From: Bacteroidales bacterium
GTDB lineage: Bacteria; Bacillota; Clostridia; Lachnospirales; Lachnospiraceae
DNA length: 64,000 nt
Assembly (NCBI GenBank): GCA_023664535.1
Contig: JAMPFJ010000002.1
Location: forward strand, 186,001-250,000
Direction: 5' to 3'
In this document: positions 42,493 through 51,646 of the stretch, in pieces
Numbering within the stretch: position 1 is the first letter of the stretch
Layout of the letters: every line of letters starts with the position of its first letter
The notes under the pieces: generated by a model
What the model saw: the letters and a program-made list of their open reading frames with translations, nothing else
Database searches by the model: none
What the model was told of the DNA's origin: nothing
Program-made: the position numbers and the translations under genes

Positions 42493-43950
42493 TTATAATT
42501 TTGCATTTTCATTAATCCAGATTGACACCGTTTCTCGGTTTACATAAAAATCTCCGCAGCCATCCTCATCAATCCGTATATTGTATTTTGCATTTCCCAA
42601 TGCATCCTTAAAGAATTGCCCTGCAAACTGTTTGCCGATGTACATCCTCTTGCTGCCGCCGGTATTATCCGACATGACAACTGCAATTCCCGAATTTTTG
42701 TGCTCGCTGTCGCCTTCCCTTGTCCAGCCCACCACGTTATAATCATCAAAATAATCGTGTTCTTCACCGTAGGCAAAGCGCTTGCGAATTTTCATCAATT
42801 TATTCAGCAGAGTCTTTTTCGGTGCAATTCCATCATGGGCAATTCCATAATAATCTCCATAAAACACACACGGATATCCGTCCCGGCGAAGCAGGGTAAT
42901 CGCATAGGCATGAGGCTTAAACCAATCCTCAACCCATGACTGTAATGCCTGTCCCGGCTGGGTATCATGATTATCCACAAAGGTAACTGCCTGAATCGGA
43001 TGTCTGGAAACCAGCGTATCCTTTAAAATCTCCGCCATATTATAATTGCCGTGCGCTTTTGATGCATCATGAAAATGTAAATGCAGCGGAACATCAAACA
43101 GCGACATCTCATAATTCACATTACTCAGATAACGCTCCAGGTGATTCACATCCCAATGCCAGTATTCCCCTACACAAAAGAAATCCTTTCCGCAGGCTTC
43201 ACGCATTACCGGCAGCCAGTCCCGGTAAAAATAATATCCGATATGCTTGACCGCATCCAGACGCATTCCGTGAACACCAGTCATCTTCAAATACCACTCT
43301 CCCCATTTGTAAAGCTCGTCTTTGACCTCCTGGTTGTCGAAATCAATATCCGCCCCCATCAGATAATCATAGTTACCATTTTCTTCATCAACCGCCTCTT
43401 CCCATGTCTTACCGGCAAAACGGTAAATTGCATTCCGGGTAGCCTGCTGGTCCCAGTCAATACCGTCAAAATGCGTCCAGTTCCACACGAAATCCGAATA
43501 TTTTCCCTTTCTGCCCGGAAAAGTAAACTTTGTCCAGCCGCAAATGGTCTTTTCATCCCCTACCATCTGGTTCCGGCTATTCGCATTAAACTCCTCCGCC
43601 TGTACATATTCCGTTTCATCTGCTCCAATCTTGTGATTCAGGACGATATCGGCATAGATATCAATACCTTTTTTCTGCACCTCGCCAATCATATCAATGT
43701 ATTCCTTCTTCGTCCCATACTTGGTCGGAATACTGCCCTTTTGATTAAACTCTCCTAAATCATATAAATCATATACGCCATAGCCGACATCTTTATCCCC
43801 GCCTGCCCCTTTATAAGCCGGCGGTACCCAGAGCGCCGTGACGCCAAGCGTCTTCAATTTGGATACCTCTTCCACTATATGCCGCCATAAACTGTGGTCT
43901 TCCGGCAAATACCATTCAAAATACTGCATCATTAGTCCGTTATTATCCAT
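42493..43950 (-). CDS. Intracellular alpha-amylase, GH13
   Basis: 485 aa, no signal peptide. GH13 regions: DIVLNH (I), GMRLDAVKHI (II, nucleophile Asp), FCVGEYWHWD (III, acid Glu) and FVDNHDTQP (IV, Asp). MQYFEWYLPEDHSLW at the N-terminus is typical of the GH13_5 cytoplasmic alpha-amylases (AmyS/AmyA-like) that cut imported maltodextrin or glycogen. Transcribed alone from a promoter at 44018-44046. Confidence 0.95.
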   Translation of the reverse strand: MDNNGLMMQYFEWYLPEDHSLWRHIVEEVSKLKTLGVTALWVPPAYKGAGGDKDVGYGVYDLYDLGEFNQKGSIPTKYGTKKEYIDMIGEVQKKGIDIYADIVLNHKIGADETEYVQAEEFNANSRNQMVGDEKTICGWTKFTFPGRKGKYSDFVWNWTHFDGIDWDQQATRNAIYRFAGKTWEEAVDEENGNYDYLMGADIDFDNQEVKDELYKWGEWYLKMTGVHGMRLDAVKHIGYYFYRDWLPVMREACGKDFFCVGEYWHWDVNHLERYLSNVNYEMSLFDVPLHLHFHDASKAHGNYNMAEILKDTLVSRHPIQAVTFVDNHDTQPGQALQSWVEDWFKPHAYAITLLRRDGYPCVFYGDYYGIAHDGIAPKKTLLNKLMKIRKRFAYGEEHDYFDDYNVVGWTREGDSEHKNSGIAVVMSDNTGGSKRMYIGKQFAGQFFKDALGNAKYNIRIDEDGCGDFYVNRETVSIWINENAKL

Positions 43951-44423
43951 AAAGGTGTCCTCCCCAATCCAAAAAGTACATCTGCATCACCCCGACAGAC
44001 GCTCTCACCTAGTTATCAGTATACCAAATTCGACAAAAAACTTCAAGGCAAAGCCATCGAACATTTAAATCCAGCCAACCTGTCATTCAAAGCTCCGCAC
44101 TCGCCTGCATTTTCTCATGCCTTACCTGTCTCCCTAATCTCCCGGTTTCGATACCGGCACATACTGGTTATCAATTCAGTATCCGCCAATGTCACCGATT
44201 CATCAGACAGCTTTGCAGGCAGATATTTCTTAATTGGGGCAGCAGATTCGGCAGATAGATTATTCTTCTGTCAAGTAGGGATTAAAAAAATTCTACTTTT
44301 TCGCTTCTGTTATATACGCACTCCTTATAATTAGGAAATTGCCAAAATAATTTATGCAGTATGAACTCAAAAGTTACCACAAATCCTTATTTATTTTACA
44401 TTCACTATCGCTATGTCTAATAC
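43951..44423. other. Intergenic region upstream of the amylase gene
   Basis: Contains the amylase promoter. Further up, a minus-strand frame (about 44124-44280) reads LSAESAAPIKKYLPAKLSD and ends RNREIRETGKA before TGA; it looks like the end of a lost protein but has no start codon. Nothing else seen. Confidence 0.4.
44018..44046 (-). promoter_or_regulatory. Amylase promoter
   Basis: Minus-strand -35 TTGAAG (44041-44046), -10 TATACT (44018-44023), spacing 17, 68 bases before the start. No clear catabolite-response element was seen. Confidence 0.6.
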
Positions 44424-44747
44424 TTATCTTTTACTCTTAAAAATACATTCTATTAGTATAAAAATTATTTTGGGAATCCAATATATTGCTGTAAAAATGC
44501 CCATTATTATCAATGTTATTTTTCCAGAAAACCTGATTGTAAATCCTATTTCCTTACTATGCAAAACATCTATAATTACAGCTATTACAAACAGGATAAT
44601 GTAAATTATAATAATAATTGGTGTACATGCTGTACATATATTTCCAAATTTTGCATATTCCCTTCTAAAACTTGATTTTAAGTTTCCAAAAAAACGATTT
44701 TCGTCAATATTCTCTGCATTTAAAATTTTCTCTTGCTTTTTATTCAT
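44424..44747 (-). CDS. Hypothetical membrane protein
   Basis: 107 aa with two helices (IIIIIYIILFVIAVIIDVL and ITLIIMGIFTAIYWIPKIIF) and a hydrophilic N-terminus ([20 protein letters not shown]). Its ATG overlaps the end of the oxidoreductase gene by 8 bases, so it is translated from the same mRNA. Family not recognised; AT-rich compared with neighbours. Confidence 0.55.
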   Translation of the reverse strand: MNKKQEKILNAENIDENRFFGNLKSSFRREYAKFGNICTACTPIIIIIYIILFVIAVIIDVLHSKEIGFTIRFSGKITLIIMGIFTAIYWIPKIIFILIECIFKSKR

Positions 44748-45759
44748 AATTTATCCCTAACCTCTCTCCACCGTCCACTGCATCATCCCCCGGAAATACA
44801 ATCCCCTGCTGCCTTCTCGCCTCCTGCATAATCCTTGCCACAGTAATGCTGACGGTTAGCATTTCCTCAGCTTTTGCAAAGTCCTTTTCCTCAATAATCC
44901 GGATAAACTCTCTAAATTCATAACTCAGACGGTGTTCTTCCCCGCTAAACCGATAGTCTTCACCCTCGCCTGCACCATTTACCATTTTGTATTCCCGCAG
45001 TCCGTTTACCGGTCCATCTATCCTTATATACCCGGTATCTCCCTGAATTGTAGAACTTACCGGCGCCTGGCAGTCCTTCGCTCCAATGGCAACCGCTTTA
45101 AAATCACCATAATCCAGCATCAGTATTCCGCTTGTGTCAATGTTCCTTTCCACATTTGCAAAATACTGAACCTGCCTGGGAGCGCCCCAGATACCCACAA
45201 TGGCATGCACATTATAGACATTGATATCCATTAGCGCCCCGCCTGCTTTTTTGTAATCAAACACCGGCAGAACTTCTCCCCTTTTAAATGCATCGTATCT
45301 TGAAGAATACTGGCTGAAGTCAAAACTGACTATTTTCAGCCTGTCTAACTGGCAGACCTTTTCTTTCAGTGACTGGTACGCTGGCAGATAATGAATGTTC
45401 ATCGCCTCTAAAATTATACACTGCTTTTCCTCTGCCAGTTTAATCAGCCTGTCCAGCTCCTCCGCATTTGCCGCAGCCGGTTTTTCAATAATGACATGCT
45501 TCCCCGACTGTAACGCCTGCCTGGCAAACCGATAGTGCAGAAAATTCGGCAATGCCACATAAACCGTGTCAATATCCGTATTCAACATTTCCTCATAATC
45601 AAAATAATACCCGTCTAAATGATACTGCCGGCATAGCTCCTTGGTCTTATCCATGGAATGCAGAGTACCCAAAAGATAAATCTTCTCCATACCCAGACTG
45701 TCCGCCGTCTGCAGTAAGTCTTTTACAATCATGCCCGTTCCTAAAATCCCCAGCTTCAT
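44740..45759 (-). CDS. Gfo/Idh/MocA family NAD(P)-dependent oxidoreductase
   Basis: 339 aa. Rossmann motif [20 protein letters not shown] at the N-terminus, [19 protein letters not shown], the catalytic-type [14 protein letters not shown], and the C-terminal alpha/beta domain ([20 protein letters not shown]). Oxidises or reduces a sugar or inositol-like compound; substrate unknown. I choose ATG 45759 (6 bases after GGAGG); the frame is open to 45837 and overlaps the divergent hydrogenase promoter. Followed by a coupled small membrane protein gene. Confidence 0.9.
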   Translation of the reverse strand: MKLGILGTGMIVKDLLQTADSLGMEKIYLLGTLHSMDKTKELCRQYHLDGYYFDYEEMLNTDIDTVYVALPNFLHYRFARQALQSGKHVIIEKPAAANAEELDRLIKLAEEKQCIILEAMNIHYLPAYQSLKEKVCQLDRLKIVSFDFSQYSSRYDAFKRGEVLPVFDYKKAGGALMDINVYNVHAIVGIWGAPRQVQYFANVERNIDTSGILMLDYGDFKAVAIGAKDCQAPVSSTIQGDTGYIRIDGPVNGLREYKMVNGAGEGEDYRFSGEEHRLSYEFREFIRIIEEKDFAKAEEMLTVSITVARIMQEARRQQGIVFPGDDAVDGGERLGINYE

Positions 45760-45907
45760 CATCCACCTCCGGCTCTTTTTCCCTGTTATTTTACCATTAT
45801 TATTTTTTTTCGTAAATATTAAACAAACATTCGTCAAAAGTGAAAATATGTGTTATACTGTTAATATCTTATGGGATAACTACAAAATAATTATACGAGG
45901 TGAGGGT

Positions 45908-47860
45908 ATGGCAAAAGAGAATGAATCATTGGTATTCACTAATGACAAATGTATCGGGTGCAATAAATGTATCAGTGTCTGTAGTTGTACCGGTGCGTGT
46001 GTATCCCACGAAGTAGACGGTAAAAACCGTATCGACGTGGATGGAAGTAAATGTATCGCCTGCGGCGCCTGCTTTGATGTCTGCGAGCATGGCGCAAGAG
46101 AATATCGGGATGATACCGAACGCTTTTTTGAAGACTTAAAGCGGGGAGAGCGCATTTCCATTTTAATCGCCCCTGCATTTAAGGCAAACTATCCAAGGGA
46201 ATATGAAAGCGTACTTGGCGGATTAAAACAGCTGGGGGTAAACCGCATGATTAGCGTTTCCTTCGGCGCAGACATTACCACCTGGGGATATCTTAATTAT
46301 GTAAACCAGAATAATTTCCTCGGCGGCATTTCACAACCTTGTCCGGCGGTTGTGGGTTACATAGAGCGTAACCTGCCGGAGCTGCTGCCAAAGCTCTTTC
46401 CGGTACAAAGCCCCATGATGTGCGCCGCTATTTATGCGAAGAAGGAAATGGGCATCCGGGATAAGCTGGCATTTATCAGTCCCTGTATTGCAAAGAAGAT
46501 GGAGATTGACGACCCCAATAACAAGGGATACATCTCCTACAATGTAACCTTCAATCATCTGATGGACTATGTCAGAAATCATCAGATTTCCGGAGCTCTT
46601 CAATCTGATGAAATTGAATATGGGCTTGGCTCCATTTATCCGATGCCCGGCGGACTGAAAGAAAATGTGTACTGGTTCCTTGGGGAAAGTGTATTTATCC
46701 GCCAAATTGAAGGGGAAAAGCACATGTACCACTATCTGGAGCAAAATAAAGAACGGATTGCAAAGGAAAAAACACCTTATCTGTTCATTGATGCGTTAAA
46801 CTGTTCCTCCGGCTGCATTTACGGAACCGGCTGCGAACCGGAAAAAGGGAAATCCGACGACCCTCTTTGTAACCTGCTCTCCATTCGAGAGGCGTCAAAA
46901 AACACAAGCCATAAAAGTGCATGGTCAAAAAAGCTGTCACCAAAGCAGCGTCTCAATCAATTAAACAAACAGTTTTCCAATCTTCGTCTGGAGGACTATC
47001 TCCGGCATTACACTGACCGTTCGGCAGATTGCTCTTATCGACATCCTTCTGAAATCGAGCGGAATGCCATTTTTGAGGAAATGAACAAGCACACACAGGC
47101 GGAACGCTCCATCAACTGTTCCTGCTGCGGCTACGATTCCTGCCGTCAAATGGCTGATGCAATTTTTAACGGATTTAATCAGAAAAGCAACTGTATCTAC
47201 TATATCAAAAAAGAAGTGGAAACCCAAAAGGAAAATGCCGAACAGTTTGCCAGTCAGCTTGCGGCAGAGAAGCAGACTATTGAAAATCAGCATCAGCTGA
47301 TTATCCAAACTTTGCAGGATATCAACCAGCAGTTTACCAATTTTTATCAGTCGGTGGAAGATATGACAGCCAGAAACGAGAGCAATGCAGCAGAAAGCGT
47401 TGAGATTTCCCAGCACATTATCACTGTTTCCAGATTCTGCGAAGAATTGGCAAACTCCATGTCGGAAATCAATGCCTTTTTGGATGAATTATCCCAAAAT
47501 AATGCTGAGGTGGTAAGTATTGCTGCCCAGACCAATATGCTTGCCTTAAATGCCAGCATTGAAGCGGCTCGGGCAGGAGAAAGTGGCCGCGGCTTTGCCG
47601 TAGTAGCAGGAGAAATCAATAATCTTGCGGGAGAATCAAGGGCAACCGCCACGCGCAGTAATCAAAGCCAGGAAAATATTATGAACTCTGTCGGTGCTAT
47701 TCTGGATAACACCAAAAAGCTTAATGAAATTATTGAAGCGGTAAACAGCAGGACAAAGAACCTCGCCTCCTCTACCGAGGAAATTGCCGCCTCTGTTACA
47801 ACGATACTCCAGACCGCAAACGAAATCAGAGAAAAATTAAATATTCTCGGCAATGCCTGA
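45908..47860 (+). CDS. Sensory [FeFe]-hydrogenase-like protein fused to a methyl-accepting signalling domain
   Basis: 650 aa. Two 4Fe-4S clusters at the N-terminus (C15, C18, C21, C25 and C49, C52, C55, C59). The hydrogenase large-subunit domain follows with the H-cluster cysteines: [12 protein letters not shown] (L1-like), [13 protein letters not shown] (L2) and [13 protein letters not shown] (L3). Then a single-cluster module [17 protein letters not shown], a coiled coil, and an MCP signalling tip ([20 protein letters not shown]). No membrane helix. Predicted cytosolic H2 or redox sensor that signals to CheA-type or other partners. ATG at 45908 with GAGGTGAGGGT. Single gene. Confidence 0.92.
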   Translation: MAKENESLVFTNDKCIGCNKCISVCSCTGACVSHEVDGKNRIDVDGSKCIACGACFDVCEHGAREYRDDTERFFEDLKRGERISILIAPAFKANYPREYESVLGGLKQLGVNRMISVSFGADITTWGYLNYVNQNNFLGGISQPCPAVVGYIERNLPELLPKLFPVQSPMMCAAIYAKKEMGIRDKLAFISPCIAKKMEIDDPNNKGYISYNVTFNHLMDYVRNHQISGALQSDEIEYGLGSIYPMPGGLKENVYWFLGESVFIRQIEGEKHMYHYLEQNKERIAKEKTPYLFIDALNCSSGCIYGTGCEPEKGKSDDPLCNLLSIREASKNTSHKSAWSKKLSPKQRLNQLNKQFSNLRLEDYLRHYTDRSADCSYRHPSEIERNAIFEEMNKHTQAERSINCSCCGYDSCRQMADAIFNGFNQKSNCIYYIKKEVETQKENAEQFASQLAAEKQTIENQHQLIIQTLQDINQQFTNFYQSVEDMTARNESNAAESVEISQHIITVSRFCEELANSMSEINAFLDELSQNNAEVVSIAAQTNMLALNASIEAARAGESGRGFAVVAGEINNLAGESRATATRSNQSQENIMNSVGAILDNTKKLNEIIEAVNSRTKNLASSTEEIAASVTTILQTANEIREKLNILGNA

Positions 47861-47863
47861 AAA

Positions 47864-47906
47864 ACCGGGGCTGCCACGCAAAAAATTTTGCTGTGGCAGC
47901 CCCGGT
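47864..47906. terminator. Bidirectional terminator, perfect 14-bp stem
   Basis: Arms ACCGGGGCTGCCAC (47864-47877) and GTGGCAGCCCCGGT (47893-47906) around an AAAAAATTTT loop, between convergent genes 3 bases after one stop and 9 after the other. Confidence 0.85.
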
Positions 47907-47915
47907 AATCATATT

Positions 47916-48890
47916 CTAATAAATAGTGAATCCCAGCTCCTCTAAAAAAGCGCTCAGCTTCCCATAACCATAATCTTTATAACGAAAATCCGAAAACCGG
48001 CTGTGAAGCTTTCTGCCAAGGGAGCCTATTTCATGCTGTCCAATCACCTTTTTCGGATATGTGTCAAGAATAAACCGGCATACATTTTCCAATTCCGCAC
48101 TGTTCTCCCTCTTGTCCGAAACAACAATAGCGTGTGTTCCCTCCTGATGCACCTTAAATTTTGTTTCTTTATCAATAAATTCCCGTATGGACTTGTACCC
48201 GTAATCCCTTTCATCAAATCCAGGATACTTAAGCTGCAGCCTGCTCTTGATTCCTCCCAAATCCGCCTGCTTACCTGCATTTTCATCCTGCTGTACCAGC
48301 TCATTTAATGCCATCTTAATATTTTTCAAGGACTCCACCTGCTTTGCCGGCTTGGGCTCTGCCTGTCCCACTTCTTTTTTATCCTTTGTGTTTCTTCTCT
48401 TTGCGGCTGGATGATTATCCGGTTCCGCCTTCCCCTGAACGGGCTTTGACCGCTCCTCCAGTTGTTCAAACTCCTGATAAACACTACATGCTTTTCTTAA
48501 CCTTGGCGACGCATCCTTTTTCCCAATCCCGATTACTTCAATCGCCTCTTTCCGAATCCGGTCCACCAGACTGGTAAAATCACCATCCGAGGTTACAATA
48601 CAAAAAACATCCGCCGGATTTTCTTTATGTAAAAAATCCATGGCATCAATGACCAGCGCAATATCTGCCGCATTTTTCCCCGCCTTTGTCGTATCCGCCT
48701 GATACCGCTGCAAATTATGCTCTACCGCCTTGTTATTCCACTGCTTTGTATTATGGTTATCCAGAAAATCTCCATATATCTGGGCGCTGATAATATCACC
48801 CTGTCCGCTCAGATACTGAATGATACAATCTGCATATTTGGCACTGGTGTTCTCTGCATCTATTAACAATATAATTTTCTTTTCATCCAT
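47916..48890 (-). CDS. NYN-domain ribonuclease with two OST-HTH/LOTUS domains
   Basis: 324 aa. The NYN (PIN-like) domain covers 1-150 with IILLIDAENTSAKYADCII, KNAADIALVIDAMDFL and FCIVTSDGDFTSLVDRI, giving the usual acidic site. A charged linker precedes two OST-HTH units: GIKSRLQLKYPGFDERDYGY followed by KSIREFIDK, and LGRKLHSRFSDFRYKDYGYG followed by KLSAFLEELGF. The same combination occurs in eukaryotic MARF1/Limkain, which binds and cuts RNA. Predicted RNA-binding endoribonuclease; target unknown. AAGGCGG ribosome site. Confidence 0.92.
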   Translation of the reverse strand: MDEKKIILLIDAENTSAKYADCIIQYLSGQGDIISAQIYGDFLDNHNTKQWNNKAVEHNLQRYQADTTKAGKNAADIALVIDAMDFLHKENPADVFCIVTSDGDFTSLVDRIRKEAIEVIGIGKKDASPRLRKACSVYQEFEQLEERSKPVQGKAEPDNHPAAKRRNTKDKKEVGQAEPKPAKQVESLKNIKMALNELVQQDENAGKQADLGGIKSRLQLKYPGFDERDYGYKSIREFIDKETKFKVHQEGTHAIVVSDKRENSAELENVCRFILDTYPKKVIGQHEIGSLGRKLHSRFSDFRYKDYGYGKLSAFLEELGFTIY

Positions 48891-48960
48891 TTTGATTCCG
48901 CCTTATCTATGATACAAACTTAAACTATTTACTATCATACAATATTTTTCCAAGAAAAAC

Positions 48961-48997
48961 AACGGTGAGAAACACACTTTACGAGTTTCCCACCGTT
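48961..48997 (-). terminator. Terminator after the SCP2 gene
   Basis: AACGGTGAGAAAC (48961-48973) and GTTTCCCACCGTT (48985-48997) pair with one mismatch. On the minus strand TTGTTTTTC follows, ending the SCP2 transcript. Confidence 0.75.
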
Positions 48998-49032
48998 TAA
49001 AAGGCAGCATTAAATGAAAATCCGCTTATTTC

Positions 49033-49350
49033 CTAAATCAAATCCTTAATCTTTAACGCTTTGTCAATATTCCCTTCCACCTTTAATTTCCCAAAGGTAA
49101 ACGCCTTAACCGGGTCCAGTTCTCCGGCAATAATCTTAAATAAATTCTCGGCAGAACAGATAAACATGGCATCTCTGTCATAATACTCATAGGGTTCAAT
49201 TTCCAGCTTACCATCCTTTACTTCTGCATAAAAGGAACCTGCACCTTCACCGGTAATGTTAAACTGATATGCCAGATGCTCATTCACCTTACTTACATCG
49301 GTATCTTTAAACTGCTCCTTAAATTTGTTAAAAACCTCTTCATAAGTCAT
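49033..49350 (-). CDS. SCP2 sterol-binding-type domain protein
   Basis: 105 aa, the whole SCP2 fold: HLAYQFNITGEGAGSFYAEV, LEIEPYEYYDRDAMFICSAE, then NLFKIIAGELDPVKAFTFGK and LKVEGNIDKALKI. Such single-domain proteins bind fatty acyl or other hydrophobic molecules in a pocket. GGAGGTATAGAACC before the ATG. Transcribed alone, ending at the 48961 terminator. Confidence 0.9.
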   Translation of the reverse strand: MTYEEVFNKFKEQFKDTDVSKVNEHLAYQFNITGEGAGSFYAEVKDGKLEIEPYEYYDRDAMFICSAENLFKIIAGELDPVKAFTFGKLKVEGNIDKALKIKDLI

Positions 49351-49472
49351 GGTTCTATACCTCCTTTTTCCTGATTATGCATCGTTCCACCAACACTTAA
49401 TCAACATTTTTTACATTTTCGTCCATTATTTTATCACGATACGGAAAAGGATTCAAGACCGCAAATTCATCT

Positions 49473-51527
49473 TTATCGAATTTGTACGGTTTTTACTTTA
49501 GTAAAGCTGCCGTAAAGCTTGGTTTTTCCCTGCTTCTTGTATGCCCGCATCTTGATAGAATAAGTGCCTGAGGAAAGCTTCCTTGTATAGGATGTCTTTC
49601 TTCCTTTGGAAATATCCGCCAGTTTTTTGTATTTTGCGGTTTTGCCGGCAGCATAATAAATTTCATAACCGTCCGCCGCCGTATTCCGGTTCCATTTTAC
49701 CGTTAATTTTTTCCCTCCTGCCACACTGAATTTCTTCATTTTTGCCGGACCTACGGTTACCTTGCAGCGCAGAGTTTTTTTCTTGGTGCTGCCTACAAAT
49801 GTCGCCGAAATAGTTGCCGTGCCATAAGCGGTTCCCTTAATTTTTCCTTTACTGTTTACGCTGACCACCTGTGGATTGGAGGATTTCCATACCACGCTCC
49901 GGTAAACATTTTTTGCATCCGTCTTTACTGCTAATTTTTCCGTGCTTCCCTTCGATATCCCCAAGCTGCTGCTCAGCTTAAAGTTGGATTTCTTTTTTGT
50001 CTTATCGGTATAGGCTTTAATCCGCAGATTCGCTCCTCTTTTTGCACCAAAATCATACCATTTACCATCTGCCTTAACAAATGACTGGTTCTTACCCACC
50101 TTTGCTTTAAAGTTAATCCAGCTCATATTCGCAGTGGTATCTACTCCTATCGTTGCATTTCCCCCCGACGGCGTTGTCAGCTTTACCATAACGGCAAAGC
50201 GTTCCCCGGCAGTCAGGGAAACCGCCTTCGGAAGCGTAATTGTCTGGTATCCGGCATCCGTAAGCGTACCCTTCACCGTCTGCGAAAATACCTTTGTCCC
50301 GCTGACCGGTTTGCTGGCACTCTCCAATCCGGTATATACCTGCACCTCATAATTAGTTTTGGTATTCAAGGTATATACGCCTATTGCTTTTAATTCTTCA
50401 TTATATTTGCCGGCTTCCTTTGCCGTAAACACATTTGCGTACCATTCGCCGTGGCTATATCCGTAAACCGGATTTGCCGTTCCGTCATGCTGATAATTAT
50501 TATCATACTGCTGGCTTTTCGGTACTGCTTCAAATGCCACAAACTCGGTTAATGATGCGTCTTCATAGGATACATAGTTATATCCCGCATCTACATAATG
50601 CTTTCCCAAAGCAGCGGCATTTTCCATTACTCCGTAGCTGTTTTTCACAATCCAGGCCCCATCACGGGTTGGTTTTACCGATTGGCTGCTAAAATTATTT
50701 CTGGAATAGGAATCATCCCAGCCTACAATGGCTACGGCATGGTTTCCACCCGATTTCGGGCAGTAGTACGCCGCATTCTCCGAATTAACATATTCCAAAT
50801 CAAAATAAATCCCGCAGGCAACTGCACCGTGGTCCATTATTGCCTGCTTAATTGTATTCACGGAATTGGTCAGTGTCTTTTGATTATAAGTATACAAATA
50901 AACATTTTTTACCGAATAATCCGCCTCATAGCAAAGGGAATTGGCTGGTGTTGTTAAGTATGGCGACTTCTGCTCCGTCGTTGTCCCCGCCCAGGTAGCC
51001 AGTGCAATGGACGCTCCGGTTAAATTTCCTCCCAGAGAAAGATAATTTTTCCCTATTCCTACAATCTGGTTATAATCCCCGGCAGTATACCCTAAATTAT
51101 CTGTCTGCCGATGATAAAAAAAGTAGGCAAACTGATTTTCGGAAAGGTCAATGCTCTTATCTGCATACCCGTTCTTAATTAAATTTCCCTCCAGCGCAGC
51201 CATAGTCGAAAATGCCCAGCAGGTATTATAGTCTCCCTGGTCCTTTACCGGCGTTACCCAGCCCTTTTCTCTGCCGTCAAAACGGGACGGCAATGCGGCG
51301 CCTGCTCTGGTGGTCTTACCGTCTTCCGTCTCAATAACCGGAGCAGGCGTTAACCAGTTATCACTGACAACAGGAAATACCGGCTCTGCGTCTTTCGCCT
51401 TTACCGTCACATTGGAAAACAGTCCCAGCCCTAACACACCCAACATCCCGAATATCCACAACCTTCTCATGAGCTGTGGACGCTTTTTCGATTTGTATTC
51501 AAACAATCTCTGTTCCTTTTTCTGCAC
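49473..51527 (-). CDS. Secreted papain-family (C1) cysteine protease with Big2 and FN3-like C-terminus
   Basis: 684 aa. GTG start with AAGGAGG upstream. N-terminal signal helix (RRLWIFGMLGVLGLGLFSNV). The peptidase domain (about 80-310) has the oxyanion Gln and C103 in VKDQGDYNTCWAFSTMAALE, His about 262 in GNHAVAIVGWDDS, and Asn about 293 in WIVKNSYG. A lectin-like domain (about 330-505) follows, as in clostridial C1A proteases, then a Big2-like Ig domain (about 520-600, ending VGSTKKKTLRCKVTVGPAK) and an FN3-like domain. Probably released to or bound at the cell surface. Confidence 0.92.
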   Translation of the reverse strand: MQKKEQRLFEYKSKKRPQLMRRLWIFGMLGVLGLGLFSNVTVKAKDAEPVFPVVSDNWLTPAPVIETEDGKTTRAGAALPSRFDGREKGWVTPVKDQGDYNTCWAFSTMAALEGNLIKNGYADKSIDLSENQFAYFFYHRQTDNLGYTAGDYNQIVGIGKNYLSLGGNLTGASIALATWAGTTTEQKSPYLTTPANSLCYEADYSVKNVYLYTYNQKTLTNSVNTIKQAIMDHGAVACGIYFDLEYVNSENAAYYCPKSGGNHAVAIVGWDDSYSRNNFSSQSVKPTRDGAWIVKNSYGVMENAAALGKHYVDAGYNYVSYEDASLTEFVAFEAVPKSQQYDNNYQHDGTANPVYGYSHGEWYANVFTAKEAGKYNEELKAIGVYTLNTKTNYEVQVYTGLESASKPVSGTKVFSQTVKGTLTDAGYQTITLPKAVSLTAGERFAVMVKLTTPSGGNATIGVDTTANMSWINFKAKVGKNQSFVKADGKWYDFGAKRGANLRIKAYTDKTKKKSNFKLSSSLGISKGSTEKLAVKTDAKNVYRSVVWKSSNPQVVSVNSKGKIKGTAYGTATISATFVGSTKKKTLRCKVTVGPAKMKKFSVAGGKKLTVKWNRNTAADGYEIYYAAGKTAKYKKLADISKGRKTSYTRKLSSGTYSIKMRAYKKQGKTKLYGSFTKVKTVQIR

Positions 51528-51646
51528 CTTAATTCCTCCTTAACTTCCCTTTGCACTGTCTTTAGTGCCGTCGATATCTTTTGCCTGTTCCGCTTTATTA
51601 TAGCCTCTTCCCCGCATAATCGCAATGAAGATTTTACCATCTGCGG

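Noticed and set aside
43081..43758. 225-codon plus-strand frame inside the amylase gene
   Set aside because: Opposite a complete GH13 protein with all catalytic motifs; no independent coding evidence.
45731..45907. Longer N-terminus for the sensory hydrogenase (start at 45731)
   Set aside because: The extra 59 residues overlap the divergent oxidoreductase gene, and a strong ribosome site precedes the ATG at 45908.
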